The notes under the pieces: generated by a model | The model's input: the letters and a program-made list of their open reading frames with translations, nothing else | Databases searched by the model: none | What the model was told of the DNA's origin: nothing | NCBI GenBank assembly: GCA_004194705.1 | Contig: SADC01001365.1 | Location: forward strand, 124,001-188,000 | DNA length: 64,000 nt | DNA from: Ditylenchus dipsaci | Lineage: Eukaryota > Nematoda > Chromadorea > Rhabditida > Anguinidae | Reading direction: 5' to 3' | Shown: one piece after another, positions 43,401 to 53,689 of the stretch | Position numbering within the stretch: position 1 is the stretch's first letter | Layout of the letters: every line of letters starts with the position of its first letter | Program-made: the position numbers and the translations under genes

Positions 43401-46400
43401 GAGATACTTGGTAAGAAAATTTCGGCAAAGGCTGTGTTTTTAAACGATTGATGAGTGGTTTGAGGATTGCGATTTGTGAATTATAATTTCTGTGGCTTTA
43501 TAGCACACGTCAAAACGAACATCTTTTTGTGAGAAGGAGACATAAAACATTGATTTAGACATTACCTAGGCGTTGAGAAACTTTTTATAAAACTACATAT
43601 ACAAAGGCTCAAATAGAAATGTACCACCAAAAGTGAGAATTTGGCCGCCTTTTTAATTTTTTTGGCCGCCTTTTTTAAATTCATAATAAAAAAATAGAAT
43701 TTGGCCGCCTTTTTCGAAAAATTGGCCGCCTTTTTTTTTGTTAATTGCTGTTCCTTTTACTGAACCAACTATTCTGAAGACAATGAATCAAACTATTACA
43801 CCAAAAAGTTAGTTTCATTATATTTATCTCTAAGTCAACGAATAAACTACGATTGCATCGTCAAAACTAGATGCAATGATGAGAGAGGGGGGGAAATGGC
43901 ATGGAATTGACCAATTTGATTTTTTTTAATTTTCTTTCTTTTATTACGTAATTTTTTCTCTTGTTTTGTCAGCACAAATGAGAGCTCTAGAGATGTATAC
44001 TTGTGGGATAAAATCGGGAATTTCCATTAAGAACACGTAGAAACTAATTTCGCCACCTAGGTACCTACATATTTTGACGAAGAGTTCAAACTTTCAGTTA
44101 AAAAAAATTTATCTCCAAGTTCATGACAAAACAACGACCAGGTCAACAAAACAAATTCCAATAATACAATAATTTTATCAAGCGCATGGCCAATTCTTTT
44201 TTACGTACTCTTTTCTGCCTTCCCTCAAGCGGCTGCGGCAGCGGATCGATGAGTTTTTCTGACTCCATGACCATCAAGGAATTCTTATGAACCTCATCTT
44301 TGATTCCCTTTGGACAAGTGATATATCGGAACTGTTGAAACTCTGACAGGCTCCTGCAAATAATTAATATGCGAATCGATCAAATAAGTTTATCAAAGCT
44401 TGCGTTCCTGATCTACGCTGCAATCATGGATGTATTGCTCATCTAAGAGAAGAAACCTGGTGATGCCGATTAGCTCCCTTTGCGTGTACTCTTTCTTTAG
44501 CATGTTGTTGGTTCCCTCAAGGCCATTATTCGTAGGAAGTGAGGACATGCCGACACCGATTGAAGAGGCAAACCGATAGAACCAGCCATTGTAATCCTCT
44601 CTGAGTAGCCACGACTGATGGAACTCATGCAGGTCTCCCATAATGCGCCGATGTTCGTTCCACTTCTGGTTCCAATGTGCTATAAGCGTTTGACTCGCTA
44701 AAATATACAAAAGAGATCGAAATGGACACAAAAAGACGAAAAACCTGCATGAAATTCTTCGTAGCAAGTTTCTCGTGCCAAAATTGTCACGTGACTTCAT
44801 TGCATGCATTTCATTTTACTGCATGCATTCTCATAAAGATTCGACTTAGAGATTCATAGAGATTCGAAAAAATTCTGGCAAACATGGAACCAGCGAATTC
44901 CTCGCTTGGCCAACGGAAGTTTATCGCTGCACGCTAAGTCAATTTAATAGAACTTTAATGACCTTTTAAACACAGCTTACCACTTATCCACTTATCAGTA
45001 TCTTCCTTGCTGCTGCACTCCTTCACAGTCATCCACTCACGCGCAATACCTCGCTTCTTCTGTCGCTCGCTTTGCGATTGCATTTCAGTTTACACCTGAA
45101 GTTAAAAACAATCTTAATTGAGCAAAAACAGCAATTAACAAAAAAAGGCGGCCAATTTTTCGAAGAAGGCGGCCAAATTCTATTTTTTTATTATGAATTT
45201 AAAAAAGGCGGCCAAAAAATTAAAAAGGCGGCCAAATTCTCACTTTTGGTTGTACATTTCTCATACAGCCTATATACAAAAGTTACTAAACGCCTTACCA
45301 TACGCCAAGGATTTGAAATTTTTAAAAATTCGTTATTGCTTAAAGCTCATATGTTTTCTTCCTTTTCCTCTCTCTCAATTTATATAAAAAATTGGTTTAT
45401 TTTTGACGGATACCGTATTTCCTTTAATAATTGCCCCGGAGCGCTTATTAGAATCACGCGTTTTTTCATTTTTTCAAACTTCAAGCAATTTGAAACTTCT
45501 GTTTCCATTGAATGTTTGAGCTGAGCAAAAATTGACTGTAAGATTTTTATAATCCCTCGCAGGCTTATTTTACACAGCCCAAACACTAAATGAAAACAGG
45601 AATTTCAGACCATTTAAAGTTTCGGGGGGGGGGGGGGGGGTTCTTATTAAAACGGAAAGCTGTAAACCATCTGTTCCCCATATTTCGCACCGTGAATCAC
45701 AGATATTTGCGAATCAAGCAAATATGCAATATACAAAAGTTACTAAACGCCTTACCATACGTCAAGGATTTGAAATTTTTTTAAATTCATCATTGCTTAA
45801 AGTTTATATGTTTTCTTCCTTTTCCTCTCTCTCAATTTATATAAAAAAAATTGGTTTATTTTTAACCGATACCGTATTTCCTCTAATAATCGCCCCGGAG
45901 CGCTTGTTAGAATCATGCGATTTTTTCAAAGCGTTCGCGCGAAATTTCGTGTCACGAGCTGTGGTTGTGCGCCAGCGAAAACAGATCCGGCGCAAATATG
46001 GCACTTTCATCTACTTGGAAAACAATGCGGCTGTCATCGTGAACAACAAAGGCGAGATGAAGGGCAGCGCTACCATCGGACCTGTGGCTAAGGAATCGGC
46101 AGACTTGTGGCCGAGAATCACTTTCAATGCCGGTTTCATTTCTGAAATGATCCTATTGTTGTCTGCTAAGGTTGTCATTGACTATAATAAAGCGGATAGT
46201 TATTGTTCTGTTTTCAATTATGTGATCAAATTAGATTATATCATCAAATTAGATTATTAGCAATTTCGAATGTTTGAATTCGCGGGGGACAGCTCTTTCA
46301 TTTCGAAAATGTTTGTCGAATTATTTTTTGTTTGCATTTAAAATTTTTCGAAATATAGAACCATCCACTAGTCGAGCCCAACGTTGCTTGACCATGCCAG

Positions 46401-49400
46401 ATCGGACTACTATTTAGAACGATTAAAAAAATACGTAGTTTCGGCTGTCACCGCCCATTCAAAAAACTCTAAATTAACAGCAATGGTCCTCTAAGGAAGC
46501 AACGTGTGCTATAAAGTTCCAAGAAATTTAAATTTATAAATTTTACTGGGTGTGGCAAGTAATTCCCCGGTTTTTAATTGGCTATAACTTTTTTTTAAAG
46601 CATTTATTTTCAATTATGTTTTCACAGTTAGTCTTAGAATTACCGGCGATTTTTTTTGAGTCTAACTCAAAAATAAAAAAATTTGAAAAATTTCACTTTT
46701 CTGTCTTGGTCCCCCTTATGTCAAAACATCCGTATTTTGGCACATAAGGGGGGACCAAGGCAGAAAAGTGAAATTTTTCAAATTTTTTTATTTTTGAGTT
46801 AGACTCAAAAAAAAATCGCCGGTAATTCTAAGACTAACTGTGAAAACATAATTGAAAATAAAAGCTTTAAAAAAAATTTATAGCCAATTAAAAACCGGGG
46901 AGTTACTTGCCGCACCCAGTATATCAAACCTTGAACATACCTCAGTAACCTTGCATTTTCAGTCTAAACTTGCACAACATACGTGAGTTTTATTATTTTG
47001 GGAAACACCACAGTCATTGATGACCTTGAGTCAACTAAATAAATTATTTAAGCTATTCCGGTCTCTTCTCCAGCTTTTTGTTCAATAGCATCAAGGATGC
47101 AGTCAAAGTCCTTTCCTGTAGTAAATCCAACAATCAAACCGCCCAAAAGACAGATGAGCTACGAGCATTCTCTATCTGGGATTACTTAGGTACTATTATT
47201 TGCAATTTTGATCTTGGGAATTTAATTTTTCTCTCCTTTCAAGGCAAGCAAAACCACGTTTTTGTGAACCCAGCTTATGATGCTCGTAGAAAACAGAGCA
47301 CCCTAGATTTCCCTAAACAAATGAGTGAATTTGAGCTATGGAGGGATTGCTATTGCCTAACCAGAGATCAGGCCAGGGTTAACAACCCGGTAAACTATTT
47401 TTCGAGTTGAAACCATGTCAATTATCTAAATTTTTTAATTCATCCATTCAGGAAGAGGGGGTCCTGCCAGCCACCTCTTCAGTCCTCACATCCCCATCTG
47501 GCAGTCATGAGCCGTCGTCGTTGGAAAAGGTCACCACACTCTCCAGGTCACAATCAGCTTCAAGTCTCACTTCTCTGGAACAGAACGCTCATGCCATTCA
47601 ACCCCTTCACAGGTCAGAATATTTAGCAAATTTTCGTTTAGGCAATCTAATCATTTCAATCATTTTCAGCACATCCACTCATTTGAATGGCGGGATATAT
47701 GCGCCCACAAGCAATTCCAATCATTCCAGCTATGGTGTTGTGACGAGGTATAATGAAACGACCGGCACAAATTCCACAGCTTCAAACCCTCTTTCTGGAT
47801 TGCAGGTAATCAAATTTGAAACAAAAAACTATTTAAATTAAATTTCAAGTTTTTAAGTATCAAAACTTCTTGGATGTCGACGGTCTGTCCAAAGTCCCGA
47901 TGGTGTTCGAGGACCGAGTGGTCGAAATTTTTAGGGTAAGATACAGCAAATATCTAAAAATGGCGAAAGATCATCATGGGTTGTTGAGTTTTTCAGAATC
48001 TTGAGTTCAGTACCCTATTCTCCGTTTTTTTTGACGTAACAGATTATCTTTTTTACACAAGTCTGATATCTCGACGTGAAACCCAAATTTTTACGGGTTG
48101 CGAGTAGAGATGAGGTTCGTGGTAAAATAGGTATGACCCCATATCTATTTTGAAAAACTGCAATCGCACTAAATTGCTTTATTATCCACAACGAATAATA
48201 TCCAATTACTCAAAATTGATACCTTACTCAGCAGCTCTAAGTGGGCTTCTAGGACTGCTTCAAAAAACGCAAAATCTAAAAAGTTTATACGATTCCGTGT
48301 TCAGCAATTGGAACTGCAAGTGCAGAACATGAGTGCAGCTGCTGGCTCAGCTCACCATGAGCGCCTACTCAATGGAAAAGTCAGTCAGCTGATCAACGAA
48401 AACGGAGTCTTTCATGGGTAAGTCGTTTTAAATGTTTCTATTAATAATTTATTTTGTAATTTATTCAGGCACATTCTCACATCATCAACAACAATTCCAA
48501 CAATTTGCCAACTACCAACAGAAGGGTACGTAATGAAAGCATAGACTCCACCAGTTTCGGCTTTGAAGTAATCGATGAGTTCGATCCATGCTGTAAACGC
48601 AAACATGATTCGTCTGGCAACTCTTCCTCCTGTTCTACCTTCACCACATTGGGTGAATGTCCACCTACTAATGGCTGCAATGGATGGTCAGTTTGGACTT
48701 CTTAATCAAGTTTTTACAGAAAACCACAATTTTTCAATAATAGCCTAATATCCTCATACCGTCTTTTTGAGTATTGTGAAAACTGGTCTCCGTAAAGAAA
48801 TTTCCGTGAGATTGAGATCAAATTTGAAGGTCCGAAAAATTTGAGGTTCATTTGCCTGGTCTCCCCTTAGACCTTTTTTTGCAGAAGCAAATATATGCTA
48901 AAAATGTTTGAAACATGGTGGACTTACCGTTTGAAGGCTTGCTCTTTTGTTGTTTCGGCTAAAATTTGCGACAAAAATAGACTTTTTGCTTTAAATAGGT
49001 TTTTTGTTGCGAAAAATCTCCTGTAACACTACGTGTACGCAAAGCAAGTCAAAGTCAACGTCAAGGTCAAGGTCAAAGGCAAAGTCAAGGTCAAAGTTAC
49101 TAGGTGTGTCCTCACAGAAAGTCAAAGTAACAGTTAGAGTTGTAGAAATTCCCGGAAATATAGAAAACCCGGGAATATTGCCGGGAACACTGGGAATATT
49201 CCCGGGAATATTCCCAATATAGTGGAAAATATCGGGAAACCCGGGAATATTCCCAATGTTCCCGGGAATATTTCTGGGAATATTCCCGGGAATATTCCCA
49301 TTGTACAACCCTAGTAACAGTCAAGGTCAAAGTCAAAGACAAAGTCAAGGTGAAAGTCAAAGTCAAAGTCATGGGGTGTGTACGCGCAAGAAGTCAAAGT

Positions 49401-51999
49401 CAAGGTCATCAATCAAAAACAATTTACTCATCCACAGAATTCTAACGAAACTTTATTAGACAATAATGTTTTGAATCTTTTTTTACTTTTCGGGGTCCAA
49501 AACATATTTTTGGACTAAATCGGGTACAGTGCGTATCATAATGATAGGAAAACACGAGTTTTTGCAAAATAGTTAAGTTTTTTGTTCAAAAAATTCCTAT
49601 TTTTCAAACACAATGTTGAATTACATCAAAATGATGCTATTCGTGATAAAAAAAAGTGGTTGGTCTTGAGTGGAAATTTTTTACGCCGCTAAACCGAAAA
49701 AATGCCGTATTATTATGATAGGAACTTTTAGTAAAAACACGTTTATTGACTCTATAACATAACCATTTGGATGAATAACAGATTTACAATGTAAGCCCTG
49801 AATCTTAGCTACAATTTGGTAGATCAAGCTCTTTTTTTTGATTATTCCGAGAAAAGTTATGACCATCAACAAAAAATTGTCGATTTCTAGTCAAACCTCT
49901 ATTTCTGCCTTATTTTAGGACATTCTTACTTCTTTCAACTTCAACCGTCCGTTTCTAGGCTTTTGCAATCCTTTGAAAAAGGTTGATATGTCATTTTGTA
50001 GAGAAATTATGAAGCTTTCAAAAAATGCATTAATTGATAGCTTTCGATATTAAAACTTTTAACAAAAGTCAGTATTTATGCGATCAAACAACCATTTTCC
50101 TTATATTTACTTTGATTTTGACTAGAAATCGACAATTTTTTGTTGATGGTCATAACTTTTCTCGGAATAATCAAAAAGAAGAACTTGATCTACCAAATTG
50201 TAGCTAAGATTCAGGGCTTACATTGTAAATCTGTTATTCATCCAAATGGTTATGTTATAGAGTCAATAAACGTGTTTTTACTAAAAGTTCCTATCATAAT
50301 GATACGGCATTTTTTCGGTTTAGCGGGCGTAAAAAATTTCCACTCAAGACCAACCACTTTTTTTTATCACGAATAGCTTCATTTTGATGTAATTCAACAT
50401 TGTGTTTGAAAAATAGGAATTTTTTGAACAAAAAACTTAACTATTTTGCAAAAACTCGTGTTTTCCTATCATTATGATAAGCACTGTATGCTGAAGATGG
50501 TTTGATAATGCGAAAATGCCGTTTTGTAAATACTTTTTGAGTTTTGGGAAATAATTGATTTTACCTAAATCAATTATTCCCCACTACTCGAAAAATATCC
50601 GAGAAAACGGCATTTTACCCCTATCAAACCATCTTTAGCATGCCGAGTTAGTCCAGAAAATAGGTTTTGAATCCTGAAAAACGTAAATTTTTTTTTGATC
50701 CAAGTGGACGACCACTTGGTTTAGTTGGTGCATGGATTATCCAGTAGAACTAAGGTTGGATCATGGAAAAACATTAAAAATGATGGTAGTTCTTCACACG
50801 ACAAAAATATTACTGCCCTGGTACCACTACACTACCTGAGTTCCACAACCTGGGTACGACTACCTGGGTACAACAAAACCAAGTGGTCGTCCACTTGGAT
50901 CAAAAAACAATTCACGTTTTTCAGGATTTAAAACCTATTTTCTGGACTGATTCGGGCATGCTGAAGATGGTTTGATAGGGGTAAAATGAAGTTTTCTCGG
51001 ATATTTTTTGAGTATTGAGCAATAATTGATTTTGGTGAAATCAATTATTGCCCAAAACTCAAAAAATACTCGAGAAAACGGCATTTTACTATTATCAAAC
51101 CATCTTCAGCATGCTCGAATTAATCCAGAAAATAGATTTTGGAACGAGAATAACGTAAAATTTTTTCTGCACCAAGTGGACGACCACTTGGTTTGGTTGC
51201 TTCAGACTGAAAAATTTTAAAAGGTCCGCAAATTTACCGAAGGGTGGATTTACCACGAATGAATTTACCGAAGGGTGGATATCCACCTGACCAGGCGGTA
51301 CCTATCCATGCTTTCGGAGACCGGAAGGGTTACCACTTTAAAGTGGGTTAGTTGCTCAGGTTATTTTCTGAAAACATTGTATGTAGCAGCACAATGCACC
51401 ACTGCTCAGTAAAGAAGACCGAAAATAAGACACAAAAAATTCCGAAAAAACTTTGACTTTGACTTTCTGTTTCAAACTTTTTTGAAACGCCAGTCAAAGT
51501 CAAGGGCAAAGTCAAAGTCATGCGTACACAGCCAAAAGTCAAAGTCAAGGGCAAGTCAAAGTCATGCGTACACAGCCAAAAGTCAAAGTCAAGGTCAAAG
51601 GCAAAGTCAAAGTTGACTTGCAGGTTGACTTGCAAGTCAACTTTCTGTGCGTACACACAAAAACTTTGACTTTGCCCTTGACTTTGACTTTGACTTGCTC
51701 TGCGTACACGAGGTATAAGGCAAAAGAGTATTATCTCTTATTTTGTGGTCAAGCAATAAAACGCCTTGACTTAATCAAATACCTTGTAAACATAAACTGC
51801 TCGCAAACATCCCTTTATTTGCAGCAAAAATCAGATAAGAACGAGCATTCCATCCATGACAGCACTCTCAACCACTACAACCACCAATGGAGGAGGCCAG
51901 CACATGCAACAAGACAAAAAGGTGGCTGTTCTACAGTTGGGCAGTGTGGAAGATGTGCGCTGCAGTGGGGGTGGCAATGGTCAATTGGTGATTGGATGA
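37487..51999 (+). CDS. Myotubularin-related phosphoinositide 3-phosphatase (MTMR3/4 type)
   Basis: Removes the 3-phosphate from PI3P and PI(3,5)P2 on endosomal membranes (family knowledge). Exons: 37487-37744, 37802-37923, 37975-37986 (12 nt), 38046-38162, 38302-38521, 38579-38613, 38676-38765, 42045-42104, 42160-about 42280, about 42335-42408, about 42694-42715, 42768-42811, 42863-43025, 43083-43278, 43326-43410, 46963-46982 (20 nt), 47053-47189, 47244-47389, 47452-47612, 47670-47805, 47858-47935, 48305-48417, 48469-48525, 51825-51999. The PH-GRAM part contains [20 protein letters not shown]; the phosphatase core [18 protein letters not shown] and the catalytic [17 protein letters not shown] (C, D, R all present), then [15 protein letters not shown] short coiled coil follows ([10 protein letters not shown]). 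The FYVE finger usual in MTMR3/4 is not seen. Start ATG 37487 lies behind an acceptor. The boundaries near 42280-42335, the acceptor at 42694 and the last exon are the least certain. About 880 residues. Confidence 0.88.
39219..39382 (+). repeat. 5' LTR
   Basis: 164 bp. Differs from the 3' LTR at two positions that I can see (GGTTCGCTC versus GGCTTGCTC near 39345). Confidence 0.9.
39397..40362 (+). CDS. gag: Gag-like protein with zinc knuckle
   Basis: 321 residues from ATG 39397, 14 bases past the LTR, to TAG 40360-40362. Starts [19 protein letters not shown], a glutamine-rich helix. The capsid-like middle includes [20 protein letters not shown]. Near the end [16 protein letters not shown] is a CX2CX4HX4C zinc knuckle (the H is in DHQ) that binds RNA in gag proteins. 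The start was chosen over the earlier in-frame ATG 39187 because that lies outside the element. The frame is intact. Confidence 0.8.
   Translation: MDLDQFKAIMEAQAQIQAQVQAQQNQLLVQSLKEMFLACGNGAALNPQGDNALGGAGNNSTNSSLHLVSSLSARMEMFVYNPMEDLTFDKWYARYSVLIEKDGALLPDESKVKLLIGKLSECDFRKYADAVQPKGPYKKPYAEVVAILKSLFATIRSLVIRRYEALKQVQNGAQDLISFATQVNASVELAKLGAMDEEDHKCLILISGMQDQCGQRARCIQLMERAEVENKKITLNELVEECKKQSMFNSDLDQLSKQMNSYQLSAAVAQIPRRKDTKFRSQPAPNYFRSQHQIEQAYDGVCDSCGANDHQRSQCRHKNAI
40464..41372 (+). pseudogene. Pol remnant: protease tail fused to integrase tail and repeats
   Basis: An open frame of 302 residues. The first part ([20 protein letters not shown]) matches the end of a gypsy-type aspartic protease (LLGR.W). 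It then jumps to [20 protein letters not shown], which resembles the C-terminal tail of integrase (SP...L.GR..R..L). The reverse transcriptase and integrase core are deleted between them. The last third is four diverged copies of about 37 residues ([13 protein letters not shown] type). The overlapping antisense frames here are shadows. Confidence 0.65.
41695..41858 (+). repeat. 3' LTR
   Basis: 164 bp, near identical to the 5' LTR. Preceded by a purine-rich tract and followed by the CTTGC duplication. Confidence 0.9.
42417..42646. mobile_element. Tigger-like MITE (230 bp) at a myotubularin splice donor
   Basis: TA at 42415-42416 and 42647-42648. Ends CCGTATTTCCTCTAATTGCC and the reverse complement. 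The interior hairpin shares CCTCGCAGGC with 45413-45650. It starts 8 bp into the intron that begins at 42409. Confidence 0.85.
43411..43607. other. Intron sequence
   Basis: First part of the 3.5 kb myotubularin intron. No repeat recognised before the MULE at 43617. Confidence 0.5.
43617..45259 (-). mobile_element. Mutator-like (MULE) element, internally deleted
   Basis: 9 bp flanks CTCAAATAG (43608-43616) and CTCATACAG (45260-45268) match at 7 of 9. TIRs of about 125 bp open AAATGTACCACCAAAAGTGA and carry repeated TTTGGCCGCCTTTTT. The interior encodes MULE transposase exons on the minus strand (44143-45083) but lacks the DDE core. Confidence 0.8.
44143..45083 (-). pseudogene. MULE transposase remnant (N- and C-terminal exons only)
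   Basis: The first exon begins at ATG 45083 ([20 protein letters not shown]). The C-terminal exon (about 44393-44690) has the family's STNNGLE-type block as [20 protein letters not shown], preceded by [11 protein letters not shown]. The last exon (about 44143-44355) ends [12 protein letters not shown]. The catalytic D..D region and SWIM zinc finger are absent, so it cannot transpose by itself. Related full-length-like sequence is at 56294-59160. Confidence 0.75.
45275..45926. repeat. Direct duplication of about 190 bp with Tigger-like ends
   Basis: 45275-45470 and 45731-45926 share ACAAAAGTTACTAAACGCCT through ACCGTATTTCCT(T/C)TAATAAT. The first copy continues into a MITE hairpin like 42417-42646 (to about 45650, right end lost in a G-run). 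The second passes into the RPL23-like sequence at about 45930. Unit offset 456 bp. Confidence 0.75.
45930..46260 (+). pseudogene. Ribosomal protein uL14 (RPL23) C-terminal retrocopy
   Basis: Intronless frame with [37 protein letters not shown] and [19 protein letters not shown]. These match the last half of uL14/RPL23, a large-subunit ribosomal protein. The first half and start codon are absent and the frame runs past the expected C-terminus by some 40 residues, so it is a 5'-truncated processed pseudogene. Its fit in one frame implies either recent origin or chance retention. It lies in a myotubularin intron in the same orientation. Confidence 0.85.
46261..46545. other. Intron sequence, nothing recognised
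   Basis: Flank between the RPL23 copy and the next MITE. Confidence 0.4.
46546..46919. mobile_element. 374 bp TA-flanked palindromic MITE
   Basis: TA at 46544-46545 and 46920-46921. Ends CTGGGTGTGGCAAGTAATTC and its near complement. Near-perfect hairpin whose loop is a GTCAAAACATCCGTATTTTG stretch at about 46718. Lies 41 bp upstream of the 20 nt exon 46963-46982. Confidence 0.85.
49135..49313. mobile_element. hAT-like MITE of CCCGGGAATATTCCC units
   Basis: Perfect 8 bp duplication GTAACAGT at 49127-49134 and 49314-49321. Ends TAGAGTTGTAGAAATTCCCG and, in reverse, TAGGGTTGTACAATGGGAAT. The interior is a run of GGGAATATTCCC palindromes. Confidence 0.85.
49527..50486. mobile_element. 960 bp palindromic TA-flanked element
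   Basis: TA at 49525-49526 and 50487-50488. Ends CAGTGCGTATCATAATGATA and its complement. Both halves carry the same text, so the two predicted 63- and 78-residue frames (49681-49872 minus, 50140-50376 plus) are mirror images. Mariner-like by target and end. Confidence 0.85.
50488..51345. repeat. Cluster of related hairpins
   Basis: GCTGAAGATGGTTTGATA starts hairpins at about 50490 and 50958, closing with TATCAAACCATCTT(T/C)AGCA at about 50615 and 51095. Between and after them GACGACCACTTGG words invert (50708, 50885, 51178). 51230-51345 has AATTTACCGAAGGGTGGAT twice. Not assigned to a family. Confidence 0.6.
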
Positions 52000-52609
52000 T
52001 GGCACAATTATTCCTACTCGGATACATATACATAGGACTTGTATATAGCAGAACTAATTATTCGTAGCTAAATTTATAGACATTTTATTTGCTTGAAAGT
52101 ATGTTCTGACCGCCATTTGTTAAATGTTCTTGTTGGTTCATCCTAGTGGTTTTTAGGTATGCGAACTAGCCATAGACGGTTAGCCCGTGCGAGTGTGTGT
52201 GTTTGTGTGAAATGATTCTGTAGAAGACTTGCCCGAATAGGTTGTGTGATAGCAAAACGACCACCTTTTTTGGATCGAGGGAAGAAAAAACCATCATTAT
52301 TCAAATCCAGGCCTGCCATCTCAAAAATTAAAAAAAATCACTTGGGTAAAAAAAGAACATTTTGACCACCTTCAAAGTAGAAAAGTCATTTTATCCAGTG
52401 CTTGTTGACATTCAAAAGCGAAATTTTTTGACAAATATTTCAAAAATGATAAAAAAAGTTCGGGTGTCGAAAAAAGGACAAAAGGGACAAAAAATTAAAA
52501 AAAGACAAATAATAGCACAGTTTCAATCTGATTTTAATTTCCTTGGCTGGCTACACACAGTTTTTATATTTTTCATGAAAGATACTGAGCAGATTGTGTA
52601 AATTTTCTT
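52000..52609. other. Myotubularin 3' flank
   Basis: Follows the proposed stop at 51997-51999. Contains a GTGTGTGTGTTTGTGTG run (about 52193). No gene recognised. Confidence 0.4.
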
Positions 52610-52850
52610 TCTTGAAAGGCTATTGCCACCTATTCTGAATTGCCCCGCCAATTTAAAATTTTCGCCTAATCATTGAACTTCTGTACAGATTTTTCAGCTT
52701 GGTTTCTAACAAAACAAGGCCTATAATTTAATTTTAGGTATAGTTTTGTTAAAAACCAAATTAAAAAATCCGTACAGAAGTTCAATGATAAAGAAAAAAA
52801 TTTGAATTGGCGGGTGACAACCGTTGTCGGAGACGGCAATGGCCCTTTAA
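52610..52850. mobile_element. Decayed piggyBac-like MITE
   Basis: Interior matches 34820-35048 (AATCATTGAACTTCTGTACA, GTTTCTAACAAAACAAGGCC). Right end GGCAATGGCCCTTTAA is recognisable, the left end is eroded. Confidence 0.6.
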
Positions 52851-52869
52851 AAGATATTACAAAAATCGG

Positions 52870-53215
52870 CGCTACCAGAGTGTACCCCCTGCGCCCCTTC
52901 GGGGGCGCAGAGGACTTGGTTGGTTAGAGATCCGCGCACTCACTTACCTTAGACATAATTCCGAGTATTACTCTTGAACAAAAATGCATTTAGAGGCTCT
53001 TTTTGCCCAGCTCCAGTGACCAAAACATGCCAAAACAGGAAAATGATCGAAATTTAAAAATGTCCGAAACTCAATTTTATTAACGAGGACTCAAAAATAA
53101 TGTCGTTTTGAACTCCTGAGGCAATTTTAGGTCGAAATAGGGTGTTTGGAAACACTTTAAAAAACTTTCATTTGGGAGGGGGGGGTGGTGTGATTATACT
53201 CCGGTAGGATCCAAA
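52870..53215. repeat. Hairpin-core repeat, partial
   Basis: GCGCCCCTTCGGGGGCGCAG, then CTCACTTACCTTAGACATAA and, further right, the outer arm GGTGTTTGGAAACACTTTAA. This is the right half of the 7765-8455 type. Confidence 0.7.
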
Positions 53216-53319
53216 AATCGTACGGTATCGAAGTTTGAAAATTCCATGTTTTAATTTTCGATAAAAAAACTGCAATTAACCAGCTAGTTGACTGTTTGCC
53301 AAAACTACTTCATCGAATT

Positions 53320-53455
53320 TAGGGTGCAGGCCGTTTCGTCGCCACAATTTTCGTCACCCATAATTATAGTCGCAACAATTTTCGTCACCACTCTTTCGTC
53401 GCTATAATTTTAGCAACAAAAATTGCGGCGACGAAACGCCTGTATCCCGAATTTA
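53320..53455. repeat. Short hairpin repeat (CGTTTCGTCGCC)
   Basis: GGCCGTTTCGTCGCCACAAT faces GGCGACGAAACGCCTG at 53428, with TTTTCGTCACC units between. May be a small MITE. No duplication identified. Confidence 0.5.
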
Positions 53456-53689
53456 TTACTGTTAAAGCAGCTAGGACATGAACAAAAAAAGAAAAAAATC
53501 TTTGTTCCGGCGTTAATTCTGAGTTATATTCGTAGCTACCACCTTTTGCCTTTACCCAAAAGTCCCCTTCATACTTCGGCCAAACAAAAGTGCCAAAAAG
53601 TCAAAAATTGTTTAGATTGTAAAAAAGTCTTTACTTTGTTTTCTCAAAAACTTTATTCTTAAGTATGTAGCGGTCAATTTGAGGGGTGT

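Larger units (their letters stand above)
49028..51715. repeat. Composite element with GTCAAAG-array ends
   Basis: Left end GTGTACGCAAAGCAAGTCAA (about 49033) faces, in reverse, GTGTACGCAGAGCAAGTCAA (about 51705). Arrays of GTCAAAGTCAAGGTCAAAG lie at 49045-49135, 49320-49420 and 51450-51680, with GCGTACACA words at array borders. Nested inside: 49135-49313, 49527-50486 and hairpins 50488-51200. All lie in the proposed last myotubularin intron. Predicted proteins here (e.g. 48991-49459, 51348-52067) are array translations. Confidence 0.6.

Noticed and set aside
48505..48705. Alternative last myotubularin exon encoding [20 protein letters not shown]
   Set aside because: The frame does not continue that of the preceding exon (phase differs by one) and no acceptor lies between. 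Retained only as a possibility if a splice at about 48500 exists.
49681..50376. Pair of similar 63-78 residue proteins on opposite strands
   Set aside because: They are mirror images produced by the 960 bp palindrome 49527-50486, not a duplicated gene.
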